A stretch of DNA of 64,000 bases from Melieria omissa (Eukaryota; Arthropoda; Insecta; Diptera; Ulidiidae), in assembly GCA_963971225.1 (NCBI GenBank), contig OZ020268.1, positions 48,720,404 through 48,784,403 on the forward strand, read 5' to 3'. The notes beneath the pieces were generated by a model. That model worked only from the letters and a program-made list of their open reading frames with translations. It had not been told where the DNA came from and searched no databases. Positions 11,563-23,449 of this stretch are shown here, piece after piece. The number at the start of each line of letters is the position of its first letter. Position 1 is the stretch's first letter. Made by a program: the position numbers and the translations under genes.

Positions 11563-11734
11563 TATATAAAAATAATAGTATAAAACATAATATAAAAAAT
11601 ACAAAACATAAATATGGCAGAAAAACTGCTAATTTACTTATGAAACAAATCTTAAAATACCCGCAAATATATTTAAAAATTTGATGTTACATAAAACTAA
11701 ATATAAATAACATACACATACAAAAATCTATATA

Positions 11735-11998
11735 CACTATGATCAATAAGTACCGGGACTGTGTATTTTAAATTTTCCGCCGTTGCCCGATGCAAATTTT
11801 TTTTAGGTCGGTAGGACCTTAACTGACATCTGTGTCAAATTTTGAGCGGGATTGCATCATTAGTTTTTGTTTGGCAGCTGTTAGCGTCAGTCAACTTTTT
11901 GTACTTCGTCGCATTTTACATTTTACATTTTTTTTACGTGCATCGGGCAACGGCGGAAAATTTAAAATACAGAGTCCCGGTACTTATTGATCATAGTG
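11735..11998. mobile_element. 264-bp MITE, mariner-type, 60-bp inverted ends
   Basis: The left 60 bp (11735-11794, starting CACTATGATCAATAAGTACC) and the right 60 bp (11939-11998) are inverted repeats with a single mismatch. TA flanks both ends (11733-11734, 11999-12000), the Tc1/mariner signature. The 144-bp interior has no open frame. The near-identity of the ends suggests recent activity driven by a transposase encoded elsewhere. Confidence 0.9.
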
Positions 11999-12000
11999 TA

Positions 12001-12848
12001 CATATATGAAAATGAATCGTGGTCCGTTCGGCTGCTTAAAACTTGAAAACGACTGGACCAACTTGGATATTTCCTTCGGCGGGTTTGTTTGAAAGTATTA
12101 CGTGAAGGTAAAAAGAAAAGTCGGGAAAACGGGGTGTGGCACCACAAGAATACATTTTTAGACAATAACTTTGGAACCATAAGTCACACATCAATTAAAT
12201 TTGGCAAAAACTTATTTAATCATATTAAAACATATTAAAATAATATACAGAACATTCTGTATAAACTTATATATTTTAGTGTCAGTTTCATTAAAACTTA
12301 GACAATGTTATTTGTCTTACTTAAAATTTTGTGTAATTTGTCTTACTTAAATTTTAGTGTAGTTTTAAGTAAGACACCGTGAAATGCCCAAAACACCAAA
12401 ACTTGTTGGGTGAACGATCTGGTTTCACATCACCAAAACGTGAATACTAAAAAAATACTATGAATACTAAACAAAATGCAGCAAAGCCCAGACGATGACT
12501 TTCAAATGCAACTGATAACTGATAATCTAAAAAATATATATAAAAATATTTGTTAAAATTATTTATAAAATTGTCATAAAAATATTTAACATGTTGACTT
12601 GTTTTTGCGTTAATTGAACAATAACAAAAACATACCGAAATGACGTGGGGCAAAGTTTACCAATCCAAGTTGGGGGTATGTGGCAGATAAGGCAGACGCT
12701 CAAAGCATCTGAGACAAACAACAAAAACAACAGCAAAACAAAACCGCAATGAAAATAAACTGAAATCGTTCACTCAATCGGAGATCGTCGGCAACGAGTC
12801 TTGAACCAACCATACAGCTTGAAGAGAAAACCACTGGCAACAGTTCAC
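12001..12848. other. Region upstream of Paics
   Basis: No gene seen. At 12312-12376 the motif GTCTTACTTAAA occurs twice directly and once inverted, which could form a small hairpin. A CRE-like TGACGT lies at about 12641. The last few hundred bases should hold the Paics promoter. Confidence 0.4.
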
Positions 12849-12854
12849 TCAGTA
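12849..12854 (+). promoter_or_regulatory. Possible Paics initiator
   Basis: TCAGTA matches the fly initiator consensus (TCAKTY) closely and lies about 105 nt before the start codon. No TATA box is placed correctly upstream. A GGTCG downstream-element-like motif lies at 12888-12892 but not at the canonical spacing. This is a weak candidate. Confidence 0.2.
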
Positions 12855-12955
12855 CGCCAGCGTCAACCGAGTGTGTTGCTTTATTGTGGTCGAACAGTGC
12901 GCGCAGTTCCATAGTCATTTGAAAACACGTGAGCACAGCGTAAAGAACATTAAAA

Positions 12956-15900
12956 ATGGCTACAAGTAGGTGTCAATTAAGGCTTTCAATTGTTCGCTTT
13001 TGTGAATTTTTTTGGAATTCATTTATGCTTTCAAATTGCAGTTGAAGGCTACAAATTGGGCAAAATTCTGATCGAAGGCAAAACCAAGCAGGTCTACGAT
13101 CTGCCTGCGCATCCCGGCCTGTGTCTGCTGCTGAGCAAGGATCGCATCACTGCGGGCGATGGCGTCAAGGCGCACGATTTGCAGGGCAAGGCGGAAATTT
13201 CGAATACCACCAATGGACAGGTCTTTCGCATTCTCAACGAAGCGGGTAGGTTCAAGTGTTATTCTGTATTAATTTTAATGTAATTGAATTGATATCAATT
13301 GATTGGTTTCGTTAGGCATTAGAACGGCCTACGTGAAGCCGTGCTCGGACAAGGCTTTCATTGCCAAAAAATGCGAAATGATACCAATTGAGTGGGTGAC
13401 CAGACGCCTGGCAACTGGCTCGTTCTTGAAGCGCAACACTGGTGTGCCGGAGGGTTACAGGTAGGCGGAACGTGTTGTCTTGTTTACATGTGCGTGAAAA
13501 GTTATTTGCATTGGCGTGGAGTTTAGGGTGACCATAAGCAAATTTAAGAATAGAATATTTTTAAAAACATTAATGTGCAATGAAAGCTAATTCTTTACAG
13601 AAAAGGGAGATAATTTTTATATTTTTTTTATTTGAACTAAAAGTGACTCATTTGTTTTAAATAAATGTTTTATAATAATAGAATAAACTACCTTGACAAT
13701 TTGTATGTACTACGATTAAAAATAACATTTTTACAAGCAAATAATTAAAAAACTCAACTTATATTTTTGTAGAATGAAATTTAGTTCTTTAATGCAAAAA
13801 TATTAGAAACAAAATTATTTAAAAATATTGATTAATTAATTGATTAAATAACTAATATTTAATTGAAGAGCTGCGGAACAAAACCCAATAAGTCAAATAT
13901 TGATTTTTTTTTTAAGTCATTTGAATTGGACGGATTTGACGATTGAAAATCCGACAAATCCATTCAATGAGATTAGACAGTGTCAGAATTGAAATACCGT
14001 TAAATCCAAAGAAATTTAAGAAATAGTTACAGTTGCGCAAAACACCGATAATTACCGATATTATAATTCATTAAGTATTTTACTTTTCTTTGGATGAACG
14101 GCACCACATAGATTGTAGTGAATGGAATTTCTTCTAGGCCACTTATTCCAAAGAAATGGTTTCAGTTGCACCAAACACCGATAAATTTATAAGGTATTTT
14201 ACTTTTCTTTTGATAAACGGGACCACAAAGATTATAGTGAATGAATAATTAACATGACAACTTTTGAAGTGAAAACTTTCCGTAATTAATACTGAATCAA
14301 TTCATTATTACTGAATCAAACCTAGAAGAACAAGGATTTCCTATCCTCAAGGCAAGAAAATCACCTCAGTTTGAATCTCAATAAAAGTCTGAGTATCCAA
14401 AAGAAAAGAGATGTGTAGATTTTTATGATTAAACAATTCAATTAAAACTGAGAAGATGCTATATACAACATTTGATTGGTACCAAAATTTATAAAACAAA
14501 GTTATTGATACTAAAGGTTATGATGAACTGCTAGAAAATAAGGATTAGGATACATATTTAATAGAGTTTACATTGATTTTATAAAAATTACATAATTTAC
14601 TATCTATGTTTTCAAAAACCCATAGAGTTAGTGTTTTTAATTTTATCAAATAACTGTATAAGCGAATTAATCGGGTTTTGTTCCGAAACCTTTCAATTGT
14701 ATATGGTTTTTGTTATAAATTAAGTTAAGATTTAAATCTTAAGCCATTATTCAGTTGTTTCTTTCTTCTATAAAATAAAGAAAATGTGACTTAGGTTCTT
14801 TCTACATTAAAGCGACAATGTGTGGTGCAAGAGTTTGAAAAGTTAGCATCAGCAAATTGTTTTTCAAAGTTAAAATTAAAAATTAAATTGTTTTTCTATT
14901 AGTTCAGTTTTTTCTTATAAAATAAAGAAAATGTGAATGAAGTCTTTCGTGCATTATGTTAAAAAGTTCAAAAGTTTGAAAAGTCAGCATCAGCAAATTG
15001 TTTTTCAGACTTCAATGCTGTTCTAAGCAAAAAATAAAATCTTCAACAACAAGTTCGACAAAGAGGCGCCAATCCTTACAGTTCATTATTTTAAAGAATA
15101 ACTTATAAAACTCCAGCGGGTTTCAATAGGGACTCAGCAGGGTTGTACATGACACTAACAAAAACAAAAAAACTGATTGACATTTAGAAAAGAGCAGCTT
15201 ATTATTTTTAAGGGCAGCTTTTTACTCCATTAGCGTTGCGGATCAGTCTTGGATGAATGAACTAACCCATGTGAGATAGTTTATAAAGCACTCAGGCTTA
15301 ACAGCTCATTGTCCTTAAGGATCGACCCTGTCTGCCTTTATTGGAATCATTCACCAGTTTTCGTTACCAGTTAGATTCAAAGTCTTCAAATGGCGCCATA
15401 TCGAACTGGGATGGAAGTAAGCGTGAGCCGAGAAACTAACTTAAGTTCCTTAGTTTCTCAAGCACTCAACCTTAGCAACTCATTGTAAGGATCAACCTCA
15501 ATTACTCTATAAGGGCCTTGAGTGGAAGAGAGCGTGAGCCAAGAAAGTAACCTATGTAAGGTGGTTCTTTAAGCAGTGAGTCTTAGCAGCTCTTTGTACT
15601 TAAGACTCGGTCTTATTGGCCTAAATTTTTGAAGCAACATTTTGTCTGTAATTCAAACTAGTTATGTACTCACTGATCTAAGCATTATAAATGCACAAGA
15701 AAAAGGAAAGACAAATCTATGACAGAAAACAGATTTTCTCCAGTAAAACAAGTAACTGATCCGCACATTGAAATGAATGTGAGATGTCCTCAAGCAATAA
15801 CAAATCTTCCTAACCTTAAATTTTCTCCTTCACATGCAATCAAACGGTCACAATTGCATCACATTGCAGTTACTAACTGTAAACCATAATAAATTGATAA

Positions 15901-17303
15901 TGTCTTTATACGTTGGGATCATAATCAGCGCGTTCCATTGACCTTTACGTGCCCAGAAAAGATTTTGTAAACAAGAACAACAACAATGCCAACTGCATCA
16001 GCAAAACAAGCAACAAAATGTAATCGTAAACAATCGGAATATTTTCGAAAGCAGAAAGCTGTGACGTGCAACGTGTGATTATGACTTGCTGACGTTACTT
16101 TCAAAAGCTTCACATAAGTTACAACAATTTCTAATTTTTTTTTTTAATACTCTTTCAGATTTTCACCACCCAAACAGGAGACATTCTTCAAAGACGATGC
16201 CAATCATGATCCACAATGGTCCGATGAGCAGATTATATCGGCAAAATTCAATTTTAATGGACTGTTGATAGGTAAGTAAGAAGAACTGATACAGTTTTGG
16301 AAAATTCTAGTGCAAATTTGTTTTGGTTTTAACCCTACTTTTGTATAAACTTAGGTTTAGAAAGTTAATGTTACTTGATTTGTGTTATAACGAAATAATT
16401 TAATAATTTTCCTATTAAAATATTCTTCCAAAAGGCCAAGATGAGGTGGACATTATGAAACGCACCACGGTTTTGGTATTTGAAATACTGGAAAAAGCCT
16501 GGGCCACCAGAAATTGCGCACTCATCGACATGAAGGTGGAATTTGGCGTCGATTCCAATGGTATTTTTTTATAATCTTAATTCTTTTGAAAATCTCTTTA
16601 AACTTCCCCACTCTCCCCCACAGGTCAAATTATACTCGCCGACATTATAGACTCGGACTCGTGGCGCTTGTGGCCAGCAGGCGACAAACGTCTCATGGTC
16701 GACAAGCAGGTCTATCGCAATCTCGCCACAGTGACCGACAGCGATCTGGACACGGTGAAGCGTAATTTCATTTGGGTCAGCGAACAGCTGAAGGACATTG
16801 TGCCGCCGAAGAATCACCTGGTTGTCATACTGATGGGCAGCGCCTCTGATACGGCACACTGCGAGAAGATTGCCAGCCATTGCGCCGCACTGGGCCTCAA
16901 CACTGAGCTGCGCGTCACTTCGGCGCACAAGGGACCCGAAGAGACGTTGCGCATTGTGCGCGAATACGAGAGCGTCAATCTGGGCAATCTGGTGTTCATT
17001 GCCGTGGCGGGCCGTTCGAACGGTCTGGGTCCGGTGCTGTCCGGCAGCACCACATATCCGGTGATCAATTGTCCGCCCGTCAAGCCGGACAATGTGCAAG
17101 TGGATGCGTGGTCCAGCCTGAATTTGCCGTCCGGCTTGGGCTGTGCCACTGTGCTCTATCCGGAGGCGGCTGCACTGCATGCTGCACAAATTCTGGGGCT
17201 CTCCAACTTTATGATTTGGTCAAAGCTGCGCGTCAAACAGCTGGACAACTTTGTGACACTGAAGAAGGCCGATCAGGTGGTGCGAGGTGTGCGCAATGCA
17301 TAA
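12956..17303 (+). CDS. Paics: Paics: SAICAR synthetase / AIR carboxylase
   Basis: Bifunctional cytosolic enzyme for two consecutive steps of de novo purine synthesis: carboxylation of AIR to CAIR and ligation of CAIR with aspartate to SAICAR. Coding exons: 12956-12965, 13042-13245, 13316-13460, 16159-16271, 16435-16560 and 16624-17303; all introns are GT-AG and all joins keep frame. The total is 1278 nt, 425 residues plus stop, the same as the usual animal length. The start is ATG at 12956 with A at -3 and G at +4; exon 1 supplies only Met-Ala-Thr plus one base. The SAICAR synthetase domain (about 5-255) shows [10 protein letters not shown] (15-24), [29 protein letters not shown] and [19 protein letters not shown]. 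The AIR carboxylase domain (about 264-425) shows MGSASD (270-275), SAHKGP (299-304), [15 protein letters not shown] (326-340) and [10 protein letters not shown]. This is the metazoan class II type, which needs no separate PurK. No frameshift or missing motif was seen. Confidence 0.97.
13461..16158 (+). other. Paics intron 3 with three local duplications
   Basis: About 2.7 kb, while the other introns are 63-163 bp. It contains a two-copy repeat at 14010-14255 ('acaccgata', 'tattttacttttctttt', 'accaca.agatt.tagtgaatg'), a two-copy repeat at 14760-15010 ('ataaaataaagaaaatgtga' then 'gcatcagcaaattgtttttc', offset about 150 bp), and a three-copy repeat at 15240-15640 ('cttagcagctc.ttgtac..aag' type, offset about 150-200 bp). 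No mobile element was recognised. A T-rich tract precedes the acceptor. Confidence 0.8.
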
Positions 17304-17450
17304 AGTTTTGCTGCATTTTGATTTTCTATTTTTTTTGCTACAATTTTTTTAAACTTTTTTAAGATTATACTAGAAAAAGTTGCCATATCAACTCATTCCT
17401 ATTGCAAAGCATTTTTAAATGAAAAAGATTTTTGAGTATATTTTATGATG

Positions 17451-17456
17451 AATAAA
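17451..17456 (+). terminator. Polyadenylation signal of Paics
   Basis: AATAAA stands 148 nt after the Paics stop codon in AT-rich sequence. It is the first perfect signal downstream and gives a plausible short 3' UTR. A GT-rich downstream element is not obvious. Confidence 0.6.
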
Positions 17457-17519
17457 AAGATTTAAAATTGTGCTTCCATATGATGACAATTATTCTACAT
17501 TATGACTTCTTATTTGGAC

Positions 17520-18180
17520 TGAAATTATTTGTTTGCTCTCTAGAAATATTGTGGGCTTCAAGATGAAAGATGATTCTTTGATGGGCACGCGGAAGTAGCA
17601 GATGCACAGATAACCGATCTACACAATGTCCTCGAGTAGACTAAATGGTTCGCAAAAGATCCCGTTTGGATCTACAGGGATCCCAACAGACAATGGAAGG
17701 ACACCGGTTTTCCGAAAATGAAGGGATCCACAATGAACCCAACAGGGTCTCCTAGTAAAAGTGCTTGCCGCACACACCTCTTCCGTAACCTAACCTAACT
17801 TAAGATGAAAGAGCTGGAGTGTCCTACTCAGAGCTGAGTATAGACTGTCTGACTACTGTAAAGTGTTTCAGTCAGAGATGTTAGCTGATAGGAAAGCCGT
17901 GGAGGCATAAAGGCATAGAGGAAAATGGACAGTGGACTGAACTTAAAAGAGTGGTGTCAGCCTTCCAGCTGAACAGATCACAAAGCAGCTGATGCCAGCT
18001 CCAAATTTCTATGGAGACTTAGGGAACAGCTTGAAAAGAAAAGCAGAGGAAAGATGAAAGAACTGAAGCACCTGAAATTGAACACATTTTTCACATCTTA
18101 AAAATCAAAGTCCAATGTGGTCAATTAATGGTTAAGGGTTTGTTTGGAGAAAGTTGAACTTTAAACTTGACGAAAGACAT
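17520..18180. repeat. Intergenic DNA with a retroelement-like fragment
   Basis: The stretch about 17570-17805 is more GC-rich than its surroundings, has no intact frame, and ends in CCTAACCTAACTT, a simple tail of the kind found at the 3' ends of some fly retroposons. I see no target duplication, so the identity is open. The following DNA to 18180 shows nothing recognisable. Confidence 0.25.
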
Positions 18181-18181
18181 T

Positions 18182-18427
18182 TCTGTGGCCATAAGGAATA
18201 ACAGCCAAAGTCGACTTTATGAAGTTTTCAGGAGAGCACTTTTAATTTTTGAATTTGCTTTAGATTACACTAGATACATTTTAGACTTTTGGGCGTAAAA
18301 CATTCATTTTATGAGCAAAAGCCATAGAATTTTGTGTAGTAGTACATTTGAATACGACGAATGCAATAGTGGTAATAACTCAATTTTGTCCAAGTCGACT
18401 TTGGCTGTTATTCTTTACGGCCACAGA
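18182..18427. mobile_element. 246-bp MITE, 36-bp inverted ends
   Basis: Left end TCTGTGGCCATAAGGAATAA (then CAGCCAAAGTCGACTT) and the inverted right end agree at 34 of 36 positions. If the element is taken as CTGTGGCC...GGCCACAG, ATTT flanks both sides and could be a 4-bp target duplication, but this may be chance in AT-rich DNA. The interior is AT-rich and non-coding. Superfamily not determined. Confidence 0.75.
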
Positions 18428-18429
18428 TT

Positions 18430-19558
18430 TAAATAAAAAATAATTATACCAATATTTTTTATTTCTTTAATCAAAGAGAAACATGACTGAATGAAATTCA
18501 TGCGTTCAGAACCGCCAACAAATTGTAGTGGCTGCAAATTCTTTGATCACTCACTGGCAACGTACTGTTGCTATCCCACTGTGCGTTTCAAAATAATTTG
18601 TGCCTAAAACTATGCACTAAAACTATCAGCAGAAAATGTTGGGTTGGTATTTGGTTAAACGTTAATTTAAAAAATTCATCTACTCAAGTGAGAACTTAAC
18701 CCTCCAATTCATAGGTCCGTATGCACCCTGTCTAATGCACCCTGTATTCGCGTACTTTGCAAATATTTCGGCAGGTCGCACTCGCTCCGTTTTAACGATG
18801 CTGTCGCACACACGATGCTGTACACACACACACAAACAGATGTAACGACATTTTCCTACACATGAAAGAAAGCAAACAGACAACTGATAAACAACAATGT
18901 CGCCGCTCAGAGGTTGTTGACGCTGAAATCGAACAACGACAGCGACAACAGTCAACACGTGAACATTGTTGTTTTTTGTATCTTTTATGCGTTTCTTATT
19001 TGCTTGATTTGTTGTTTTTCGTTTGTTTCTTTTGATTATCTGGTTTATTTTCGTTTTCTTTACTTTGTCTTACCGGCAAAAGAAGGAAGGAAAAAAACAA
19101 ATTAACTGAAAACAAAAACAATTTCAAGCGCGTACTAAATACGTGTTTTTCGCAGCATTGCCGGTGGCAGGTGGAGTTGAAATGTGGCGTCTGGCTGCCA
19201 ACGATCGGCGGTAATCGGCGCGGCGAGCATTTGGAGCGGCCGTGTCTAAAGTGGCGCACCATTTCAAGATCAGACAGCGCTTTCAGGTTGTGCGCATGCG
19301 CGCATGTAATGACAATGAAATTAAATGAAACGAAATTAAAGTATCGCTTAGCGGCTACGGCTGCGGCTGCGGTTGGCACTTGAATGCGAATCGTGTTGGA
19401 ACATTGTGTTTAATGAATATGTGGGTAAATGGCTTCTTCCATTGTGATGTACTTAATTGCATCTGCTTCTTCTGTCTTTTCTTTTGACTTTTATTTAGTC
19501 GTCAGTGAAGTCAGTGTGTTGACTCCTTTTGCTTTGCCACTTAATTTAAAAACACATA
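18430..19558. other. Intergenic DNA, GC-richer island at 19150-19380
   Basis: No gene recognised. A short CA run lies at about 18822-18834. The island 19150-19380 is rich in CpG and has GGCGGTAATCGGCGCGGCG-type sequence. Frames of 70-127 codons there, on both strands, show no recognisable family and look incidental. It could be a promoter or an untranslated exon. Confidence 0.35.
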
Positions 19559-19562
19559 TTAA

Positions 19563-19869
19563 CCCTTGAAAAGCTCATGGGAATTGATTTAGATGAGAAA
19601 AATAAGAAAGTTCATAGGGTTCTTCTTCCTCTTTGTGGGTCATGTGAGCTACCTAAGCAGCCGTTTTGTCCTAACTGAAACAAACCTAACGTAACTTAAC
19701 TACTCAACCTCACCTAAAGCAGACTGACCTAACCTTAATAAGTATGAATTTTATGAATCATCAAACCAAATAACTAAAAGATATTAAGAGGCAAAACCTT
19801 AAAAAAATATTTACCACAAGAAAACATTTGAATAGTTGTATCTCTAAAAATACATAAAGCATTCAAGGG
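19563..19869. mobile_element. TTAA-flanked MITE, piggyBac-like
   Basis: Flanked by TTAA at 19559-19562 and 19870-19873. Left end CCCTTGAAAAGC; right end on the opposite strand CCCTTGAATGC. The TTAA duplication and CCC termini fit the piggyBac superfamily. The 307-bp interior has no coding capacity and contains 'cctaacgtaactta'-like simple sequence. The sequence CAAGGGTTAA recurs alone at 40476-40485. Confidence 0.5.
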
Positions 19870-20259
19870 TTAATTGCTTACTTTGAGCAACACTCGAATC
19901 GTTGCGTTGCTTTTGCAATTTTGTAAAATTTCCAATCTTGTTGGCTCTTGTTGTAGTTACTATTTCTGTTGTTGTTGTTGTTGTTGTTGTTTTTACATTG
20001 CGTGAGAATTACACATTTTATTGTTATGATTTCCGCTACGGTTAAGCTGTAAATGTACAACACGCAGCAAACTTCAAATTGCCTACAGACAATGAAAAGC
20101 ACGTTTTGTGTTGGCAAAAACGCTAAATTGATGGAAATGATTTGTGTGTTTGACAGCTTTGAGCACAAATCGTATGGCCATCAATTAATTTGCGTTCAGC
20201 AAAATAATATTTCTCACGGCTGGAGGCGAGATGACGGTACTCAGGCCTAGCTGGCGGCC

Positions 20260-20267
20260 TATCGATA
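20260..20267. promoter_or_regulatory. DRE-type motif TATCGATA
   Basis: The palindrome TATCGATA is the core of the DREF-binding element found at many fly housekeeping promoters. It sits in a small GC-richer stretch (20220-20300) upstream of the unrecognised frame at 20488. A single 8-bp match in 64 kb is weak evidence. Confidence 0.3.
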
Positions 20268-20487
20268 GTTTGCGTGCGAGACTTTTAAGTATCCACGCTA
20301 AGCCGCAATTCGAGTATTTCCGTCTTTAATTACAAAGAATTGCTTGTGTTTTATTTACATAGACCAAAGATTTCATTAACCCCAAAGAAAGAAACAGCAC
20401 GTAGTTAAATGGAACAATCTAGGTGACTAATTGACATCGGAATATCAGATAACGATAGTTCGAGATGAGATGAGAGAGATGAGATGA

Positions 20488-20727
20488 ATGAACTGGAAAT
20501 CATACCACCTCCTGAATCCACTTAATATTCTCATCCCAGAAGAATCCTTCAAGGCCATACGAAGGTTGAAAGAAAGTGGTCAGTGGTATGGTGGGATTAT
20601 GGCAATGGACGACTATGCTGGCGCCGACTTCGATTCTTTAATCATTTCCATGCTCATTGACTCCATGCCTTCAATCATTGTACCAGAAAAGCTGTATATG
20701 ATGTTTCTGCCTGAGACTCACTCTTGA
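20488..20727 (+). CDS. Unrecognised short open frame
   Basis: A 79-codon frame (MNWKSYHLLNPLNILIP at the start, WYGGIMAMDDYAGADFDSL in the middle) in a stretch of normal sequence complexity at 20480-20990. It has no simple-sequence bias, and its codon use looks less random than most frames here. I do not recognise a family and see no signal peptide or membrane segment. The frame ends in TGA at 20725-20727 and is followed by an AATAAA at about 21258. It could be a small gene, one exon of a larger gene, or a decayed pseudogene; chance is also possible. Confidence 0.2.
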   Translation: MNWKSYHLLNPLNILIPEESFKAIRRLKESGQWYGGIMAMDDYAGADFDSLIISMLIDSMPSIIVPEKLYMMFLPETHS

Positions 20728-21334
20728 TTAACTCCTAGGAATGAGAGAGAGCTGCTTCCAAATATTCAAAGTCAACTCCAGAACAGAACACAGTTCCGGT
20801 TCTCATGTCCACGTTGAATCAATTATCTTCTTCGATTTCGATTCTCTTGATTTTGTGCCACTGATCTTCACTTCTCAGCATTTCTCCCCCTGAGCACTTC
20901 CTACATTGTCCAAGGGACCATTGCCTCTTCCTTCACGTTGAATATCCAAGATTTTTCAGAGTACCTCCAATCCTTTGTGTACCAATACTACTGCAGAATA
21001 TTTTCATTAGAGCAGTGTTGCGAGATCAGGAGATTTACTTCTAGATTTACGGAATTCTTGAAAGAAATTTAGGAGATTCTTTTAGAAGAATTTTTGGGAG
21101 GAAGCATTGTTTAGAAGAAAGTTTCGAAGATTTTGATGATTATACATTTGACATCATTAGTGGCATTAGTGGCTTAAATATTGAAAGCTTAAGTGTCGAA
21201 GTAATTTCATTTAATTAAATTTTAAGCTTCAAAGTGTAAAATTTATGCAATCAATGAATAAAGTTTACAAAGCAAATTTCATGCCGATCTAATTTTTTTC
21301 AAATTTTTATTTTTTTTGTTAAGTTGTTGTTCAG

Positions 21335-21515
21335 CTGAAGCTGAATGAATGAAATGAAATGAAATAAAATTAAAGTTAATAAAAAGAAACGAAGTGAAAT
21401 TAAATAAAATGAAATAAAATATAATATAATAAAATAAAATAAAACAAAGAAAAATAAAATAAAATCATATAAAATGAAATGATATGAAATGAAATGAAAA
21501 ATGAAACGAAAAAGG
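21335..21515. repeat. AAATG/AAATA microsatellite
   Basis: Imperfect pentanucleotide repeats (GAAAT, AAAAT, AAATA) with interruptions, similar in type to the array at 10725 but more degraded. Confidence 0.85.
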
Positions 21516-23440
21516 CTGCAATAATAAATACCTAAATATATTATTTTTTTATGACAAATTTAATTCCTTAATTTATAATTACCAAACCTTATAAAAAAAT
21601 TTTGAGACATTTGTTTAATTTTTGCCAGGAAATTTTCGTTTGTTTCAAGATTTAGTAGAAACTCATTTCAGGTATCTGGCAGCACTGCTTTACGTACAGC
21701 AGCACTGCATCAGTACGTATTTATGTCGTTGAATTCTGATGCAGTTTGACAGCCGGTTATCTTTAAATTCTGCATAGCCTTTTACTACTATTTTTTACTA
21801 TTTTTTAAACAACTTTTAGTTCAGCCACCAACGTGGATTTCCCCTTTGTATCCATAACCTCACTTGTACGCCGCCTAATGAAATCCATTCATTAGCGTAC
21901 CAAGTTCCCAGTGGGATTGCGGCGTTCATAAATACTTGCAGTACGTATTTTTTATGCGCAGCCAATGCGAATGTACTCAAATTTTAATTACCATTCGGCG
22001 TGGATTTGCTCGAGCGGCATCAATCGGCTTGTGGCGGCTTGTTGCGGTAAATGCAATGCTGCTGCCATTCGCCAACGGTCGCCGGAACGCCACTGCAGTT
22101 ATTGCAGTCAGTCAAACTAGTCGCATGTATGGTGTGTATGTGTGTGAAATGCTGGCTGACATTGCGGCTTGCGCCTAAGAGACGCTTGCGTACCCTGGCT
22201 GCAGTGCTGTCGAAGTAAAACAAACCGGCACTCGACTCGGTGGCCAGTTGTGCATGGCACATTGGATTAAAAACGTCAAAATACTTAAAATTTAATAAAA
22301 TTAAAGTAACCATGCAACAATTGCCACTCACACACACACACACACACTGAGATAGCGGAGACTGCATTGCCGCTGGCAGTTTTCTTTAAAAAATATTTTA
22401 GTATTTTGCATGGCTGTGTCGTGTCTAAGATTTTGTTTGGGCCGCAGCTGCGCTTCCACCTTGCCGCCAATCGCTTGCGGCCGTATAAAACATAAATTCA
22501 ATCATGAAAATGCGCCAATGGCCAGAAAAACGCTACACGTTGGCTTTCGGCCGGTTTTTGTGCCACACGACCACGCAAAGTGCCCGGCCGGCAGCTGAAG
22601 TTGCGCCACAATCGAAGCTGTGCGCCGTGCCAGATGCGCTGTCGCAGCTGCGGCATTAACCACTTGCTGCCGCATTTATTCAGCAGCTACCCACAGGCCA
22701 CAGCTGTTGTGTGAGCACCCTTCACAACTCACTCTTCCCAATGGGCCCTCTGCACCCTCTCAAGCCCCCTTAAGCCCGTTCGGCACAATAACGAGACAAG
22801 TAATTCAATCGTTGGCGGCATTAAGATTTTATTTCGTTGTTGCTGTGCCGGATAATCCGACTGCTATGGTCGTTGCTGTTGTTGTTGTTGCTACAACACT
22901 AGAGACGTCTGTGTTTAACTTTCATTACGTCTAAAGCTTTCGCCACTGCGCGCAGCTCAACGAAAAACAAGACACTTCCGCGGGGGAAATGAACATGAAA
23001 TGTTCGGCTTAGATGCTGCAAAAGTGTTGGGTGTAATTGTTGCTGTTGTTGTTATTGTTGCTGCCGATGGTGTTGGGTGTTGGGGCAAATGTAAAATCGT
23101 TTTCCTGGAATTGTTAACGTGGCCACGTTGCAAGCATTTCAAGGCAAAATGTAAAAGAATCCAATGGAATATTGTGAGTTGGCTACATGAAGAGCGAGAA
23201 GGGGGGAAAATGAATGGCCGAAACGTGGAAATTACAAGGGAAACTTATAATAAAAAGTAAAACTTTTTAACAAGTTTGTTAAAAATGAGTAAATTTCAAG
23301 GCGGAAATGAAGAAAAATTAACAAAAAATACAACAATGAAAGAGTAACTCTAATTGAAAGAGATGGGTCGTACAGGAAATTAAGAATGAAAAGGAATGAG
23401 AAAGAAGTGGAACAAAGAAGTGGTTTAAAAGAAAAAATTA
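21516..23440. other. GC-richer non-coding region
   Basis: Between about 21950 and 22950 the DNA is distinctly GC-richer and rich in GCAGC/CGGCC motifs, with a CA run at 22331-22347. Several frames of 60-115 codons exist on both strands but none shows a recognisable family. At 21684-21712 GCAGCACTG occurs both directly and inverted around ACGTACAG. Possible enhancer or untranslated exon; nothing further can be supported. Confidence 0.35.
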
Positions 23441-23449
23441 AAAGGTTAG

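Noticed and set aside
16569..17189. 206-codon antisense frame over Paics exon 6
   Set aside because: Shadow of the Paics coding exon; the sense frame is complete, conserved and correctly spliced.
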